Assembly: GCA_013360695.1 (NCBI GenBank)
Contig: JABWBC010000004.1
Coordinates: 1-61,191 of the forward strand
Reading direction: 5' to 3'
From: Phycisphaerales bacterium
Lineage (GTDB): Bacteria; Planctomycetota; Phycisphaerae; Phycisphaerales; UBA1924
DNA: 61,191 nt
A program made the translations under genes and the position numbers. Positions 16,108 to 25,048 of the stretch are shown piece after piece. Below the pieces are notes generated by a model. That model had not been told where the DNA came from, searched no databases, and saw only the letters and a list, made by a program, of their open reading frames with translations. How positions within the stretch are numbered: the first letter of the stretch is position 1; each line of letters begins with the position of its first letter.

Positions 16108-16785
16108 ATGCCAAGCACCTTTCTCGTCACCGGCGCCACCAGAGGCATTGGTCTGGAATTCGCCCGCCAGCTCTCGCAGCGCGGCGACGACGTCCTCGCC
16201 ACCGCCCGCGATCCCAAAAACGCGGGCGAACTCACCTCCTTCCGACTCTCCATCGGCGGGCTCGATGTCTCCGATCCGATCAGCATCGAGGGACTGACCG
16301 AGGCCCTGGCCGGGCGACCGATCGACGTGCTCATCAACAATGCGGGCGTGGGTTCGCCCACCAAGTCCATCAACGACTGCACCGCCGACGAACTGCAACG
16401 CGTGTTCATGATCAACAGCGTCGCGCCCATGCTGGTCGCCAAAGCCGTGCTCCCGAGCCTGCGCCTGGGCTCGCGCAAGCTGATCGTCAACATCTCCAGC
16501 CAGCTGGCGAGCATCACCAACAACACGGGAGGCTCGTCCTACGCCTATCGCGCCAGCAAGACCGCCCTCAACCAGCTCAACAAGTCGCTCGCCAACGAGC
16601 TCGGGCCCGAGGGCTTTACCTGCGTGGTGGTCCATCCCGGTTGGGTGCGCACCGACATGGGCGGCGCCAACGCGCCCATTGTTCCCGCCGACAGCGTCAA
16701 GCTCCTCTTGAAACTCATCGATGCCCTCACTCCCGCCGACAACGGCAAGTTCTTCAACAACGATGGCACCGTCCTCCCCTGGTGA
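16108..16785 (+). CDS. Short-chain dehydrogenase/reductase
   Basis: 225 residues, a normal length for a classical SDR. TGATRGIG (8-15) is the NAD(P) glycine motif, NNAG (77-80) the structural motif, Ser130/131 with Tyr147-x-x-x-Lys151 the catalytic set. The HPGWVRTDMGG stretch near 185 is typical of C-factor/sniffer-like SDRs. The substrate is unknown. ATG 16108 is chosen because it starts the Rossmann strand. The next gene begins only 15 bases after the stop, so SDR, GNAT and kinase-like genes may be co-transcribed. Confidence 0.88.
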   Translation: MPSTFLVTGATRGIGLEFARQLSQRGDDVLATARDPKNAGELTSFRLSIGGLDVSDPISIEGLTEALAGRPIDVLINNAGVGSPTKSINDCTADELQRVFMINSVAPMLVAKAVLPSLRLGSRKLIVNISSQLASITNNTGGSSYAYRASKTALNQLNKSLANELGPEGFTCVVVHPGWVRTDMGGANAPIVPADSVKLLLKLIDALTPADNGKFFNNDGTVLPW

Positions 16786-16800
16786 TGCCCGCCCAGCCTC

Positions 16801-17304
16801 ATGCGTATCCGCGAAGCCAACGCCGCCGACCTTGACGCGATCTTCGCGATCTATGACCGCGAGGTGCTGCAAGGAACCGCGACGTTCGACACCGAGCCAA
16901 AGTCCGCGGCACAGCGCGCCGAGTGGCTCGCCGGCCATGCCTCGCCGCGAACGCCCGCGATCGTCGCGGAGCTTCCGGGCGGCGTGATCGCGGGCTGGGC
17001 CACGCTCTCTCCCTGGTCGAACCGGTGCGCGTACGCGAGGGCGGCGGAGAACTCGGTGTACGTCCACGCCGATCATCGCGGCAAAGGCATGGGCGGCGCG
17101 CTGCTCGATGATCTCATCGCGCGGGCTCGTCGTGCCGGCCTGGGCGTCATCCTCGCGCGGGTCGTCGAGGGCAACCCCGCCAGCGTCGCGCTCCACGAAT
17201 CGCGCGGCTTCCAGACGATCGGCGTCATGCGCCGCGTCGGCGAGAAGTTCGGGCGAATCCTCGACGTCCACCTCATGGACCTGCACTTGGACCTCGGGCG
17301 ATGA
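16801..17304 (+). CDS. GNAT N-acetyltransferase, phosphinothricin-acetyltransferase-like
   Basis: 167 residues covering one GNAT domain. MRIREANAADLDAIFAIYD at the N-terminus, TATFDTEPKS near 26 and the acetyl-CoA-binding HRGKGMGGALLDDLI (about 91-105) with NPASVALHESRGF near 126 place it in the PAT/YncA/MnaT-type subgroup that acetylates small amines. The actual substrate is unknown. Its stop overlaps the start of the next gene by ATGA (17301-17304), indicating translational coupling. Confidence 0.85.
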   Translation: MRIREANAADLDAIFAIYDREVLQGTATFDTEPKSAAQRAEWLAGHASPRTPAIVAELPGGVIAGWATLSPWSNRCAYARAAENSVYVHADHRGKGMGGALLDDLIARARRAGLGVILARVVEGNPASVALHESRGFQTIGVMRRVGEKFGRILDVHLMDLHLDLGR

Positions 17305-18209
17305 GGGTCCTCATCCTCCACAACCCCTCCAGCGGCACGGGCTCTCGACGCGCCCTCGTCGATGAATCCGAGCGGCTCCTTCGCGCCGATGGGCACGAAG
17401 TCTCCCGCATGGCCCCGATGGACGCCGGCGCGCACGACGCGATCGCCTACGCCGAACTGGTTGTCCTCGCGGGCGGCGACGGCACGGTGCATCACGCGCT
17501 CCGCGCGCTCTCTCGCTCGCGGGCCGCGATGTACCACCTCCCCCTGGGCACGGAGAACCTCTTCGCCCGGCACTTCGGCATGGATCGCCACGCCGTCACC
17601 CTGCGGCGCGCCGTTGCCAATCCCACCATCGCCGAGATCGACCTGGGCGAGGCCAACGGCAGGCTCTTCTCACTCATGGTGAGCGCCGGCCCGGACGCGG
17701 GTGTCATTCACGACCTCGCCTCAACGCGCAACGGCCCGATCTCGCACCTCACCTATCTCGCGCCCATCCGCCGCCAACTCTCGATTAGGCCCGCGCCGCT
17801 CTGGATCGAGGCCGACGGAACAACCATCGTTGAGGATCGCCCCGGCTGGGCCGTCGTCGCCAACCTGCCTGACTACGGCATGCGAGCCAACCCCGCGCCC
17901 CGTGCCGACGCGACCGACGGTTTGCTCGACGTCGTCTTCATGCCCGCAAGTTCCACATGGCGCGCCTTTCGGTGGTTCCTCGCCGGGCGGTGGGGGACCG
18001 CCGAACGTCACCCCGACCGCGTCTTCGTTCGCACCTCGCGCGTCCGCATCGCCACCAGCCAGGGCGCGACCGCCCCGGCGCAGATCGACGGTGAGCCGTT
18101 CATCAAGCTCGCCGACTCGCCCAGCGACGGTTCTTCGGACGTGCTCGACGTCGTCTGCCGACGCAATGCCCTGCGGGTTCTCCTGCCGCGGACGCGCACC
18201 CACGCCTGA
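17301..18209 (+). CDS. Diacylglycerol/sphingosine kinase-like protein
   Basis: 302 residues. The N-terminal DAGK catalytic domain has HNPSSGTG (7-14) and the nucleotide-binding GGDGTVHHAL (58-67); PLGTENLFARHFG near 81 is the variant of the usual LPxGTxNDFAR. The C-terminal part with ATDGLLDVVF and AQIDGEPF is also characteristic. Such enzymes phosphorylate diacylglycerol or related lipids. It overlaps the GNAT gene by four bases, so the two are likely made together, though no functional tie is evident. The tail is Arg-rich. Confidence 0.85.
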   Translation: MRVLILHNPSSGTGSRRALVDESERLLRADGHEVSRMAPMDAGAHDAIAYAELVVLAGGDGTVHHALRALSRSRAAMYHLPLGTENLFARHFGMDRHAVTLRRAVANPTIAEIDLGEANGRLFSLMVSAGPDAGVIHDLASTRNGPISHLTYLAPIRRQLSIRPAPLWIEADGTTIVEDRPGWAVVANLPDYGMRANPAPRADATDGLLDVVFMPASSTWRAFRWFLAGRWGTAERHPDRVFVRTSRVRIATSQGATAPAQIDGEPFIKLADSPSDGSSDVLDVVCRRNALRVLLPRTRTHA

Positions 18210-18253
18210 CGCGCACCTATAGTCCGCGCTCAACCTTTCCAGCGAGAAACACC

Positions 18254-20104
18254 ATGCTCCGTCGAACGCACACCTGCGGCGAACTCCGCGACTCACACGT
18301 CGGCCAGACCGTCCGCCTCAACGGCTGGGTCAACTCCTACCGCGGGCACGGCACCGGCCTGGTCTTCATCGACCTCCGCGATCGCTTCGGCATCACCCAG
18401 GTCGTCTTCGACGGCGAAGACCTCGGCAAGGAAGTCCTCGACACCGCCGACCACCTCCGCAACGAGGACGTCATCGCCATCGAGGGCAGCGTCCGCGTCC
18501 GCGCCGGCGGCGAGAATCCCAAACTCATCACCGGCAAGATCGAGGTCGTTGTCACCAAATTCGAACTGCTCAACAAGACCGCCAACCCGCCCTTCCTCCC
18601 CGACGACACCGGCTCGGGCGGCAAGCTCGCCAACGAAGAGCTGCGCCTCACGTACCGCTACGTCGACCTCCGCCGACCCACGATGCAGAAGGCGCTGGCG
18701 ACGCGTCACAAGCTCTACCAGGCCACGCGCCGCTACTTCGATGAGAACGGCTTCCTCGAGATCGAAACCCCGATCCTCTACAAGTCCACGCCCGAGGGCG
18801 CGCGCGAATTCCTCGTGCCCAGCCGGCACCTGCCCGGCAACTGGTTCGCGCTCCCGCAGTCGCCCCAGCTCTTCAAGCAGATCCTCATGGTCGCCGGCTG
18901 CGACCGCTACATGCAGATCTGCCGCTGCTTCCGCGACGAGGACCCGCGCGCCGACCGCCAGGCCGAGTTCACCCAGATCGACTTGGAAATGTCGTTCGTC
19001 CGGCGCGAGCACGTCATCGAAATGATGGAAGGATTCGTCCGTCGCCTCTGGAAGGAGATGTGCGGCTACGACGTGCCGCCCATCCAGAAGATGGCCTACC
19101 GCGAGGCGATGGAGCGCTTCGGCATCGACCGCCCCGACACGCGCTACGGCCTGGAGATCACCGACATCTCCGAGACCGCGGCCAAGAGCGAGGTCGCGTT
19201 CTTCAAGGATGCCCTCGCCAACGGCGCCGACCGCCCGCGCTTCAACAGCAAGCGCGGCGTCGTCAAGGCCATCCGCGTCCCCGACGGCGCCGCCAAGCTC
19301 ACCCGCAAGATGACCGACGGCTACAACGAGTTCGTTCGCGGCTTCGGCGCGGGCGGCTGCGCGGTCGTCAAGGTCAACGCCGCCGGCGAGTTTGAGACCG
19401 GCATCGCCAAGTTCCTCGCCAGCGTGAAGGACGAGCTCAAGAGCGTATTGAAACTCGCGCCCGGCGACACCGTGCTCTTCGTCGCCGACGCCTACTCCGT
19501 CTGCACCAAGGCGCTGGGCGAACTGCGCCAGGTCGTCGCGCGCGACATGGGCCTTGTTCCCAAGCCCGGCTCCGAGGGCGGCCCGTGGAACTTCCTCATC
19601 GTCGTCGATTTCCCCATGTTCGAGAAGGACAAGGAGACAGGGCGCTGGGTCGCGATGCACCATCCCTTCACCGCGCCCAACGACGATCAGGCCGAGGCCT
19701 TCGTCGCCGCCGACGTTAACGACGAGGTCACCATCGAGGGCATCGTCTCCGCCGGCTACGACATCGTGCTCAACGGCCAGGAAATCGCCGGCGGCAGCGT
19801 CCGCATCCACGACCCGCGCGTGCAGTCAAAGGTCTTCACGCTTCTGGGACTCACGCCCGAGCAGGCCAAGGAGAAATTCAGCTTCCTCCTCGAAGCCCTC
19901 CAGTTTGGCGCGCCGCCCCACGCCGGCATCGCGTTCGGCCTCGACCGCCTCGTCATGAACTTCCTGGGCACCAGCAACATCCGCGACGTCATCGCGTTCC
20001 CCAAGACTCAGATCGGCCAGGACCTCATGACCGGCGCGCCCGGCCCCGTCACCGACGAACAGCTCAAGGACGTCCACGCAACGGCGATCCGGCCAAAGGT
20101 GTAA
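18254..20104 (+). CDS. aspS: Aspartate-tRNA ligase, bacterial type with GAD domain
   Basis: 616 residues, class II synthetase. OB-fold anticodon-binding domain (about 1-115), catalytic core with FRDEDPRADRQAEFTQ (motif 2) near 228 and AFGLDRLVM (motif 3) near 561, and the inserted GAD domain typical of bacterial enzymes (about 300-430). His32 lies where discriminating enzymes such as E. coli AspRS carry Leu, and the RAGGENPKLITG stretch near 83-94 resembles the non-discriminating type. The enzyme may therefore charge both tRNA-Asp and tRNA-Asn, which needs GatCAB elsewhere; this is inferred from two positions only. Start ATG 18254. Confidence 0.95.
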   Translation: MLRRTHTCGELRDSHVGQTVRLNGWVNSYRGHGTGLVFIDLRDRFGITQVVFDGEDLGKEVLDTADHLRNEDVIAIEGSVRVRAGGENPKLITGKIEVVVTKFELLNKTANPPFLPDDTGSGGKLANEELRLTYRYVDLRRPTMQKALATRHKLYQATRRYFDENGFLEIETPILYKSTPEGAREFLVPSRHLPGNWFALPQSPQLFKQILMVAGCDRYMQICRCFRDEDPRADRQAEFTQIDLEMSFVRREHVIEMMEGFVRRLWKEMCGYDVPPIQKMAYREAMERFGIDRPDTRYGLEITDISETAAKSEVAFFKDALANGADRPRFNSKRGVVKAIRVPDGAAKLTRKMTDGYNEFVRGFGAGGCAVVKVNAAGEFETGIAKFLASVKDELKSVLKLAPGDTVLFVADAYSVCTKALGELRQVVARDMGLVPKPGSEGGPWNFLIVVDFPMFEKDKETGRWVAMHHPFTAPNDDQAEAFVAADVNDEVTIEGIVSAGYDIVLNGQEIAGGSVRIHDPRVQSKVFTLLGLTPEQAKEKFSFLLEALQFGAPPHAGIAFGLDRLVMNFLGTSNIRDVIAFPKTQIGQDLMTGAPGPVTDEQLKDVHATAIRPKV

Positions 20105-20160
20105 GAAATGAACGCTCGGCGCTCGCTTGACGGGCCCGGAGTGATCGCTCGTACCCACCC

Positions 20161-20988
20161 ATGACCGCACCCGCCACCGATAATTCCCCGGCCCCGCCGC
20201 CGGAACGGACTCCGCCCCTCCCCTCCAGGGCGGTCGAGGTCGAGATTCTCGACCGCGAGTCGCGCTTCGCCGCCGATCTCCGCCGCGCCCGGCCGATCGT
20301 CTGGTGGTCCACGCTGCTGGGCCCATTCGCCGCCACGCTCGCCATGCTCGCCTGGCTCTGGATCGATCGCGGCGGCGACTTCGTGCTCAAGCTCATCGCC
20401 AAGGCCGCCGCCACCTTCTTCGGCCTGGGCCGCTTTGTCATCCTCTTCGGCAGCGACTCGGGCGACCCCGAGGCCAAGGCCGCCATCATGACCAGCCGCG
20501 AGCTCTTCGTCATGGTCACCTGGATGGACCTCTTCGCCGCTTGCCTGCTCATCTTTCACGCGAGCTTCATGTTCAAGGTCCCTCGCTTCGGCCCGGCGAT
20601 GCTCCGCCTCCGCGAGGACGGCGAGTTCATTCTCCAATCCCACCGCTGGATGAAGCGTTTCACCTTCATCGGGCTGGTCCTCTTCGTCGCGTTCCCCATC
20701 GCCGCCACCGGCTCGGTCGCCGGCTCGCTCTTTGGACCGTTGGTCGGTCTTTCGCGCGGCGCGACGCTCGTCGGTCTGGTCGTGGGTTCGGTCGTCGGAA
20801 ACGCGCTCATGCTCCTGGGCAAGCAGGTCGTCAACCGCGTGCCCCTCTTCCGCAGCGACAACCCGCTCAATCTCGTCGCGGGCATCGCGTGCGTTGTCGC
20901 GATCATCCTGCTGCTCAACTGGCGCTATCGAAGGTTGAAGAAGCGCTGGGCCGAGCAAGGGCAACGCCTCGGCACACCTCCCCGCTGA
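20161..20988 (+). CDS. Putative small multi-drug export protein family membrane protein
   Basis: 275 residues with about six hydrophobic segments. The family (Pfam 'sm_multidrug_ex') is recognised by the phosphate-loop-like FIGLVLFVAFPIAATGSVAG segment near 173-192 and the following SVVGNALMLL. The N-terminus is a charged Pro-rich tail of about 45 residues before the first helix. Transport activity is annotated for the family mainly by similarity and has little experimental support. It begins 56 bases after aspS and might be co-transcribed. Confidence 0.7.
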   Translation: MTAPATDNSPAPPPERTPPLPSRAVEVEILDRESRFAADLRRARPIVWWSTLLGPFAATLAMLAWLWIDRGGDFVLKLIAKAAATFFGLGRFVILFGSDSGDPEAKAAIMTSRELFVMVTWMDLFAACLLIFHASFMFKVPRFGPAMLRLREDGEFILQSHRWMKRFTFIGLVLFVAFPIAATGSVAGSLFGPLVGLSRGATLVGLVVGSVVGNALMLLGKQVVNRVPLFRSDNPLNLVAGIACVVAIILLLNWRYRRLKKRWAEQGQRLGTPPR

Positions 20989-21071
20989 ACACAACGGAGG
21001 ATGCTGACGGAATCGCTCCACGCGCGTTCGGACCGCATCGAGCATCCCCGCTCCAAGCGGCGCGGCATCCC

Positions 21072-21113
21072 ACTGCCCATTCTCTATTGCCTATTGCCCT
21101 TTCCCCATCGCCC
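21072..21113. repeat. 7-base-period array, six ATTGCCC-like units
   Basis: Six consecutive 7-base units with consensus ATTNCCC (for example ATTGCCT, ATTGCCC, ATCGCCC) lie between two convergent genes. Period is exact although units differ. Confidence 0.65.
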
Positions 21114-21151
21114 CGATGATGAGCAGTCGCTACAGACCAACAGAAACCACT

Positions 21152-21547
21152 CTAACCCAGCAATTTCCCCACATCCTCCGGCCTGATCGCGCCCTCGGCC
21201 ACGTGGGCCGCGACTTCGCGTTTGCGCGCCTCCGGTGCCGCGCTCGCCGCGATCTGGTTCGCCACGTCCGCCGTCATCGTCCCCTCGGAGACATACGCGA
21301 TCAATTCCGACCACGTCCGCTCCTGGTCGGCGTTGCCCCCGCCGCTCCGGCTGTCGGGCGTCGGTTCGCTCCCGCGCTCCAGCACCAGCATCCGCCACGC
21401 ATCACAGCGCGAACACCGCCCGAGCGACCTCTTCGTGCCCGACGTCCCGATGCGGAACACAAACCCGCCCGGCCCCTTGGCCGACGCCGTGTGCCCGCAG
21501 GTCGGGCAACGCCACCGCCAGTTCGTCGCCTTGTCCATGAGTCCCAT
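21152..21547 (-). CDS. Zinc-ribbon protein of unknown function
   Basis: About 131 residues. The N-terminal half has two CxxC pairs, WRCPTCGH near 12-17 and LGRCSRCDAW near 43-50, forming a probable zinc ribbon. The C-terminal half (SELIAYVSEG..., EVAAHVAEGAIRPEDVGKLL) repeats an 'xAxxVxEGxxxxxDV' helical pattern twice, which suggests a small DNA- or protein-binding helical repeat. Four in-frame ATGs lie at 21568, 21559, 21547 and 21538; 21547 follows a GGGA. Name and role unknown. Confidence 0.65.
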   Translation of the reverse strand: MGLMDKATNWRWRCPTCGHTASAKGPGGFVFRIGTSGTKRSLGRCSRCDAWRMLVLERGSEPTPDSRSGGGNADQERTWSELIAYVSEGTMTADVANQIAASAAPEARKREVAAHVAEGAIRPEDVGKLLG

Positions 21548-21641
21548 GATCGTTCCCATGCAAGCCATTTCGGAATCGCGGCCTCGCGTTTTCAAGCCCG
21601 CGCCGGCTCGCACTCCCGCGTTCGGTTCCCGCTCACCCCGC

Positions 21642-22493
21642 TCACTCCGCCGCATGAATATCAAACCAATGCGGCCAACTCTCTCCCACCCGTTCCATCG
21701 CCTCGCGCCAAGGCCGCCACGCCCGCCCGAACTCCTCGATCGACATCCACGGGCCGTCCGCCCCGCCGCCGCACCCCGCCTCACCGAACGCCCCGCTCGA
21801 GGTGCGTCCGAACATCCACTCCCCCCCATCCGGCAAACGCACGATCTTCTTGGCCCTCGCCGCTTCCTTCCCACGCACCAGCCGCACCACCTTCCGCTTC
21901 AGACTCGCGGGGCGACGCACAAGCCAGCGCGACACCGGCGACAGGCTCTCCAGCGGGATCATCCCCTCGCGTAGACCCACCAGGTCCGCCTGCCGGATGC
22001 ACTTGAAGCGTCGATACCCCTTGCCCGCCAGCACGTTCACGATCTCTTCGTCGCACAACTCCAGCGAGACAAACCGCGGACGATCGCCGGGATCGATCGC
22101 CTCGGCGCACACGCGGTCCATCCCCTCGATGTCCACCTTGAGGTAGAGCGGCACGCCGTGCTCCGCGAACAGCGAGACCAGCGAGATGGTCGGGACATCG
22201 ACCCGACCGGTCGCGTGCCGCGACGCCGCGGGCGTGCCCGCCGCCGTGTTCCACTCGCGGTTGTTCGGATTGACCCAGAGCGTCACCGTGCGGTTCGCTT
22301 CCGCGTCGCCCACGATCGCCCGATGCACGATCGTCAGACGCCCGCCCGCGATGGCGTCTGAAAAGCGAACCCGCCCAAGCTCGCACAATTCCGGGTCCGC
22401 CTCGACCGCGACCACGCGAAGACCCAGGCGGAGGTAATAGGCCGTGTCCGCTCCATCGTACATGCCGATGTCAAAGACCAGGTCGTCGCGCAT
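21642..22493 (-). CDS. FkbM-family methyltransferase
   Basis: 283 residues. The SAM-binding motif VFDIGMYDGADTAYYL starts at residue 6, AVEADPELCELGR follows near 29, and YLKVDIEGMDRVCAEAI near 119-135 is the FkbM signature (LKIDxEGxE). FkbM enzymes are O-methyltransferases often acting on sugars or polyketides. The last 100 residues (RLPDGGEWMFGRTSSGAFGE, then DGPWMSIEEF and WFDIHAAE) are an accessory region. ATG 22493 starts the SAM fold. No glycan-synthesis genes lie alongside. Confidence 0.8.
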   Translation of the reverse strand: MRDDLVFDIGMYDGADTAYYLRLGLRVVAVEADPELCELGRVRFSDAIAGGRLTIVHRAIVGDAEANRTVTLWVNPNNREWNTAAGTPAASRHATGRVDVPTISLVSLFAEHGVPLYLKVDIEGMDRVCAEAIDPGDRPRFVSLELCDEEIVNVLAGKGYRRFKCIRQADLVGLREGMIPLESLSPVSRWLVRRPASLKRKVVRLVRGKEAARAKKIVRLPDGGEWMFGRTSSGAFGEAGCGGGADGPWMSIEEFGRAWRPWREAMERVGESWPHWFDIHAAE

Positions 22494-22621
22494 GGGCCAG
22501 AGCGTACCGAGGCCGCCCCAGGCGCGATGCGCCTGATTGTTGACTCGCTGGTCGCCTATAGTCCCTCGTCCGATGTTGCGTCGGGACTTTGGCTTGGTTC
22601 TTTCCCCGCGAGGTCGATTCA

Positions 22622-23749
22622 ATGCTGCAAGGCCCCCTCTCGATCCACCGTCTTCTGGGCGCGATGAAAAAGCTCGACGCCTCCGACATCCACATCAAGG
22701 TCGGCCTGCCGCCCGTCTACCGCATCGGCGGCCTGCTCCGCGTGGTGCAGGGTGCTCCCCTCACCGAAAACGAGTGCGATCACCTGCTCGATCCCCTCAC
22801 CACCGATCCCCAGAAAGCCAAGTTCGACGCGACCGGCAACCTCGACTTCGCCACCCACCTCCCCGACGGCGACCGCTTCCGCATCAACATGTTCCGCTCC
22901 GGCGGGCACACCCACGCCGCCATCCGCCGCGTCAAGGCCGAAATCCCCAGTTACAACGACCTGCACCTCCCGCCCATCTACAGCGAGATTGTGGAGAAGG
23001 CGCTCGAGGGCCTGGTGCTCGTCGTGGGCGTGACCGGCTCTGGCAAGAGCTCCACGATCGCCGCGATGGTCGAACAGATCAATGTCACTCGCGCCGAGCA
23101 CATCATCACCGTCGAAGACCCGGTCGAGTTCCGCTTTGCGCCCAAGAAGTCGATCGTGTCGCAGCGCGAGATCGGCACCGACGTCGAGAACTACGCCCAG
23201 GCCCTCCGCTACATCGTTCGCGAGGACCCCGATGTGATCTTCATCGGCGAGCTGCGCGACCACGACACCGTGCTCGCGGCGATCCAGGCCGCGGAAACCG
23301 GGCACCTGGTCTTCGGCTCCATGCATACCGCCGACACCATGCAGGCCTTCAGCCGAATCCTCGAGTTCTTCCCGGTGCATGAGCACGGGTTCATCCGCCA
23401 CGCCCTGTCGAACACGCTCAAGGCCGTCCTGGCCCAGCGGCTTCTCCCGGCGGTCGAGGGCTTCGAGGTCAAGGTCGTCCCCGCTTGCGAAGTGCTGCTC
23501 GGAAACCCCAGCGTGCGCGAGAAAATCCGCCAGGGTCAGGAAGAGGACCTGCCGGCCATCGTGGGCAAGAACGAGGAGGGCATGTGCAGCTTCACCCACG
23601 CGCTGGCCCAACTCGTCAAAAAGGAGTGGGTCACCGTTCCCACCGCCATGGAATACGCCCCTAACCGCGACTCCCTGGCCTCGGTTCTCAAGGGCGTGGA
23701 GGTCAAGGCGGCATCGATGGTCAATCGCGTCCGAACCACCGGTCACTAG
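22622..23749 (+). CDS. pilT: PilT/PilU-type type IV pilus retraction ATPase
   Basis: 375 residues. Secretion ATPase features in order: N-terminal PAS-like domain (about 1-110, with SDIHIKVGLPPVYRI), Walker A GVTGSGKSS (136-144), Asp box ITVEDPVEF (162-170), Walker B DVIFIGELRD (204-213) and His box GHLVFGSMHTAD (227-238). The AIRAGRNL motif of canonical PilT is not obvious, so PilU-like is possible. It would hydrolyse ATP at the inner membrane to retract pili. No other pilus gene is in the window. The ATG at 22622 is preceded by a weak purine stretch. Confidence 0.88.
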   Translation: MLQGPLSIHRLLGAMKKLDASDIHIKVGLPPVYRIGGLLRVVQGAPLTENECDHLLDPLTTDPQKAKFDATGNLDFATHLPDGDRFRINMFRSGGHTHAAIRRVKAEIPSYNDLHLPPIYSEIVEKALEGLVLVVGVTGSGKSSTIAAMVEQINVTRAEHIITVEDPVEFRFAPKKSIVSQREIGTDVENYAQALRYIVREDPDVIFIGELRDHDTVLAAIQAAETGHLVFGSMHTADTMQAFSRILEFFPVHEHGFIRHALSNTLKAVLAQRLLPAVEGFEVKVVPACEVLLGNPSVREKIRQGQEEDLPAIVGKNEEGMCSFTHALAQLVKKEWVTVPTAMEYAPNRDSLASVLKGVEVKAASMVNRVRTTGH

Positions 23750-23864
23750 CCCCGCGCGCCCGCGGTTCCATCCAGGTGGTCCGTTTCGAAGGGGCCATTT
23801 TCGGGCCCCGCGATCACCTAAGTATTGACCAATTCTGAATATGCGTCACGTTGAGAGATGGTTA

Positions 23865-23893
23865 TTGACCCAAGAGCCATCGTCCGGTAGTCT
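23865..23893 (+). promoter_or_regulatory. Sigma70-like promoter for the gene at 24020
   Basis: TTGACC (23865-23870), 17-base spacer, TAGTCT (23888-23893). A further TATTGACC lies at 23823-23830. The same ATGGTTATTGACC block precedes the paralogue at 25049. Confidence 0.6.
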
Positions 23894-24019
23894 GTTCCCC
23901 GGAGGGTCTTCTGTCCGGGCTCTGTCGTAGGGCTCGGGGGATTCTCCTTTTGGCAAGCGGCCTTTCCGCCCGGGTCTCTTCTCGCCCCGGTGGCCGCGGA
24001 GTTGAAGGGAGAGAGCATC
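23894..24019 (+). promoter_or_regulatory. Conserved leader of the PEP-CTERM gene at 24020
   Basis: About 125 bases that closely match the leader at 24944-25048: GGAGGGT near the 5' end, TTTCCGCCCGGGT in the middle, and GGTGGCCGYGGAGTTGAAGG just before the start. The last block contains the Shine-Dalgarno sequence (AAGGGAG). Confidence 0.6.
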
Positions 24020-24757
24020 ATGCGTCAGAATTGGACAGGTCTCGGCTTCACGGCCGGGATCGGCGCGCTCCTGTTGACGGCGGCCGCAACCGCCGGCATC
24101 GAGGGACGCGCGATCACCATCATCGCCCATAACGCCGCTGACGGCGCGGGCATGGTGACGATCCGCGAAGCCGACGGTTCCTGGGACTCGGAGCATCAGA
24201 ACTGGACGTGGAACTCCACGGACCCGTTGGAGATCCGCAATTCCTCGGGCCACGTCATCGGCTCCTTGGAGAACTGCCGCTTCGGCTTCGTCGCCGATCC
24301 GGTGGTCACGCTGTTCTTCGATGTGCAGGCGGGCAACGCGCTGACCTCGTTCACGATCGCGTCGGGCGTGCTCAGCTTCCCGACCATCACCAACGGGCAG
24401 GCCAAGGCCACCAGCGCCGTCACCGTCACCGACAACAACGGCAACGGCGCCACCATGACGGGCCTTCAGTCCGGCGGCAATATGTACCGCGCCGCCTACA
24501 ACGGGCAGCCCGGTACCACCTTTGCCACTCTGAATGGCGGGCCCATCGGGGTCGGAGCGTGGGATTCCGTCGCCAACAACGAGGCCCTGGGCTTCCAGCT
24601 CGTGCCCGGCGCGGTTTCCAGCATGTGGGCCGAGTATTCCTTCAAGCTCTCGGCCAACGATACCGCCAGCGCGACCAGCACCTTCACCCTGATCCCGACC
24701 CCGGGCGCCCTGGCGCTCGGCGGCCTGGCTCTGGCCATGCTGCGCCGTCGTCGCTGA
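24020..24757 (+). CDS. Secreted PEP-CTERM-like protein (first of tandem pair)
   Basis: 245 residues. Signal peptide (ALLLTAAATAG), a beta-rich body with 'IREADGSWDS', 'ASGVLSFPTI' and 'AVTVTDNNGNGATMTG' stretches, then a C-terminal IPTPGALALGGLALAMLRRRR-type anchor (motif, helix, Arg4). The downstream gene at 25049 shares the same body plan (DGSW, ASGLLSFPSI, AVTVTDSDGDGATLTG) and evidently arose by tandem duplication. Translation start is fixed by GAAGGGAG. Export and possible exosortase processing are inferred from the tail. Role unknown. Confidence 0.82.
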   Translation: MRQNWTGLGFTAGIGALLLTAAATAGIEGRAITIIAHNAADGAGMVTIREADGSWDSEHQNWTWNSTDPLEIRNSSGHVIGSLENCRFGFVADPVVTLFFDVQAGNALTSFTIASGVLSFPTITNGQAKATSAVTVTDNNGNGATMTGLQSGGNMYRAAYNGQPGTTFATLNGGPIGVGAWDSVANNEALGFQLVPGAVSSMWAEYSFKLSANDTASATSTFTLIPTPGALALGGLALAMLRRRR

Positions 24758-24793
24758 TAGGCTCTCGTTTGTCAACGTTTCTGAACCCCTCAG

Positions 24794-24825
24794 CCCCCCT
24801 CGTTCCCGAGGGGGGTTGTGTTTTT
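24794..24825 (+). terminator. Intrinsic terminator
   Basis: Nine-bp stem CCCCCCTCG / CGAGGGGGG (24794-24802 with 24807-24815), TTCC loop, then TTGTGTTTTT. Confidence 0.88.
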
Positions 24826-24913
24826 GGAGCGCGGCCAGAACGTCCGCCCAGTTCATCCGATTTTTGTAAATGCATCATTCATAGGTGTTTACGGAATCCT
24901 GACAGAATGGTTA

Positions 24914-24943
24914 TTGACCGCGTGGGGGGGAGTCCGGTATTCT
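24914..24943 (+). promoter_or_regulatory. Sigma70-like promoter for the gene at 25049
   Basis: TTGACC (24914-24919), 18-base spacer, TATTCT (24938-24943), within a block nearly identical to the promoter at 23865. The 105-base leader that follows (24944-25048) matches the 24020 leader. Confidence 0.6.
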
Positions 24944-25048
24944 GATGCTGGAGGGTAGTAGATCCGGCGTGTGCCCGGACCCCCTTTCCAATGCGGCCGT
25001 TTCCGCCCGGGTTCCGCCCGGTGGCCGTGGAGTTGAAGGGAGACAGAC

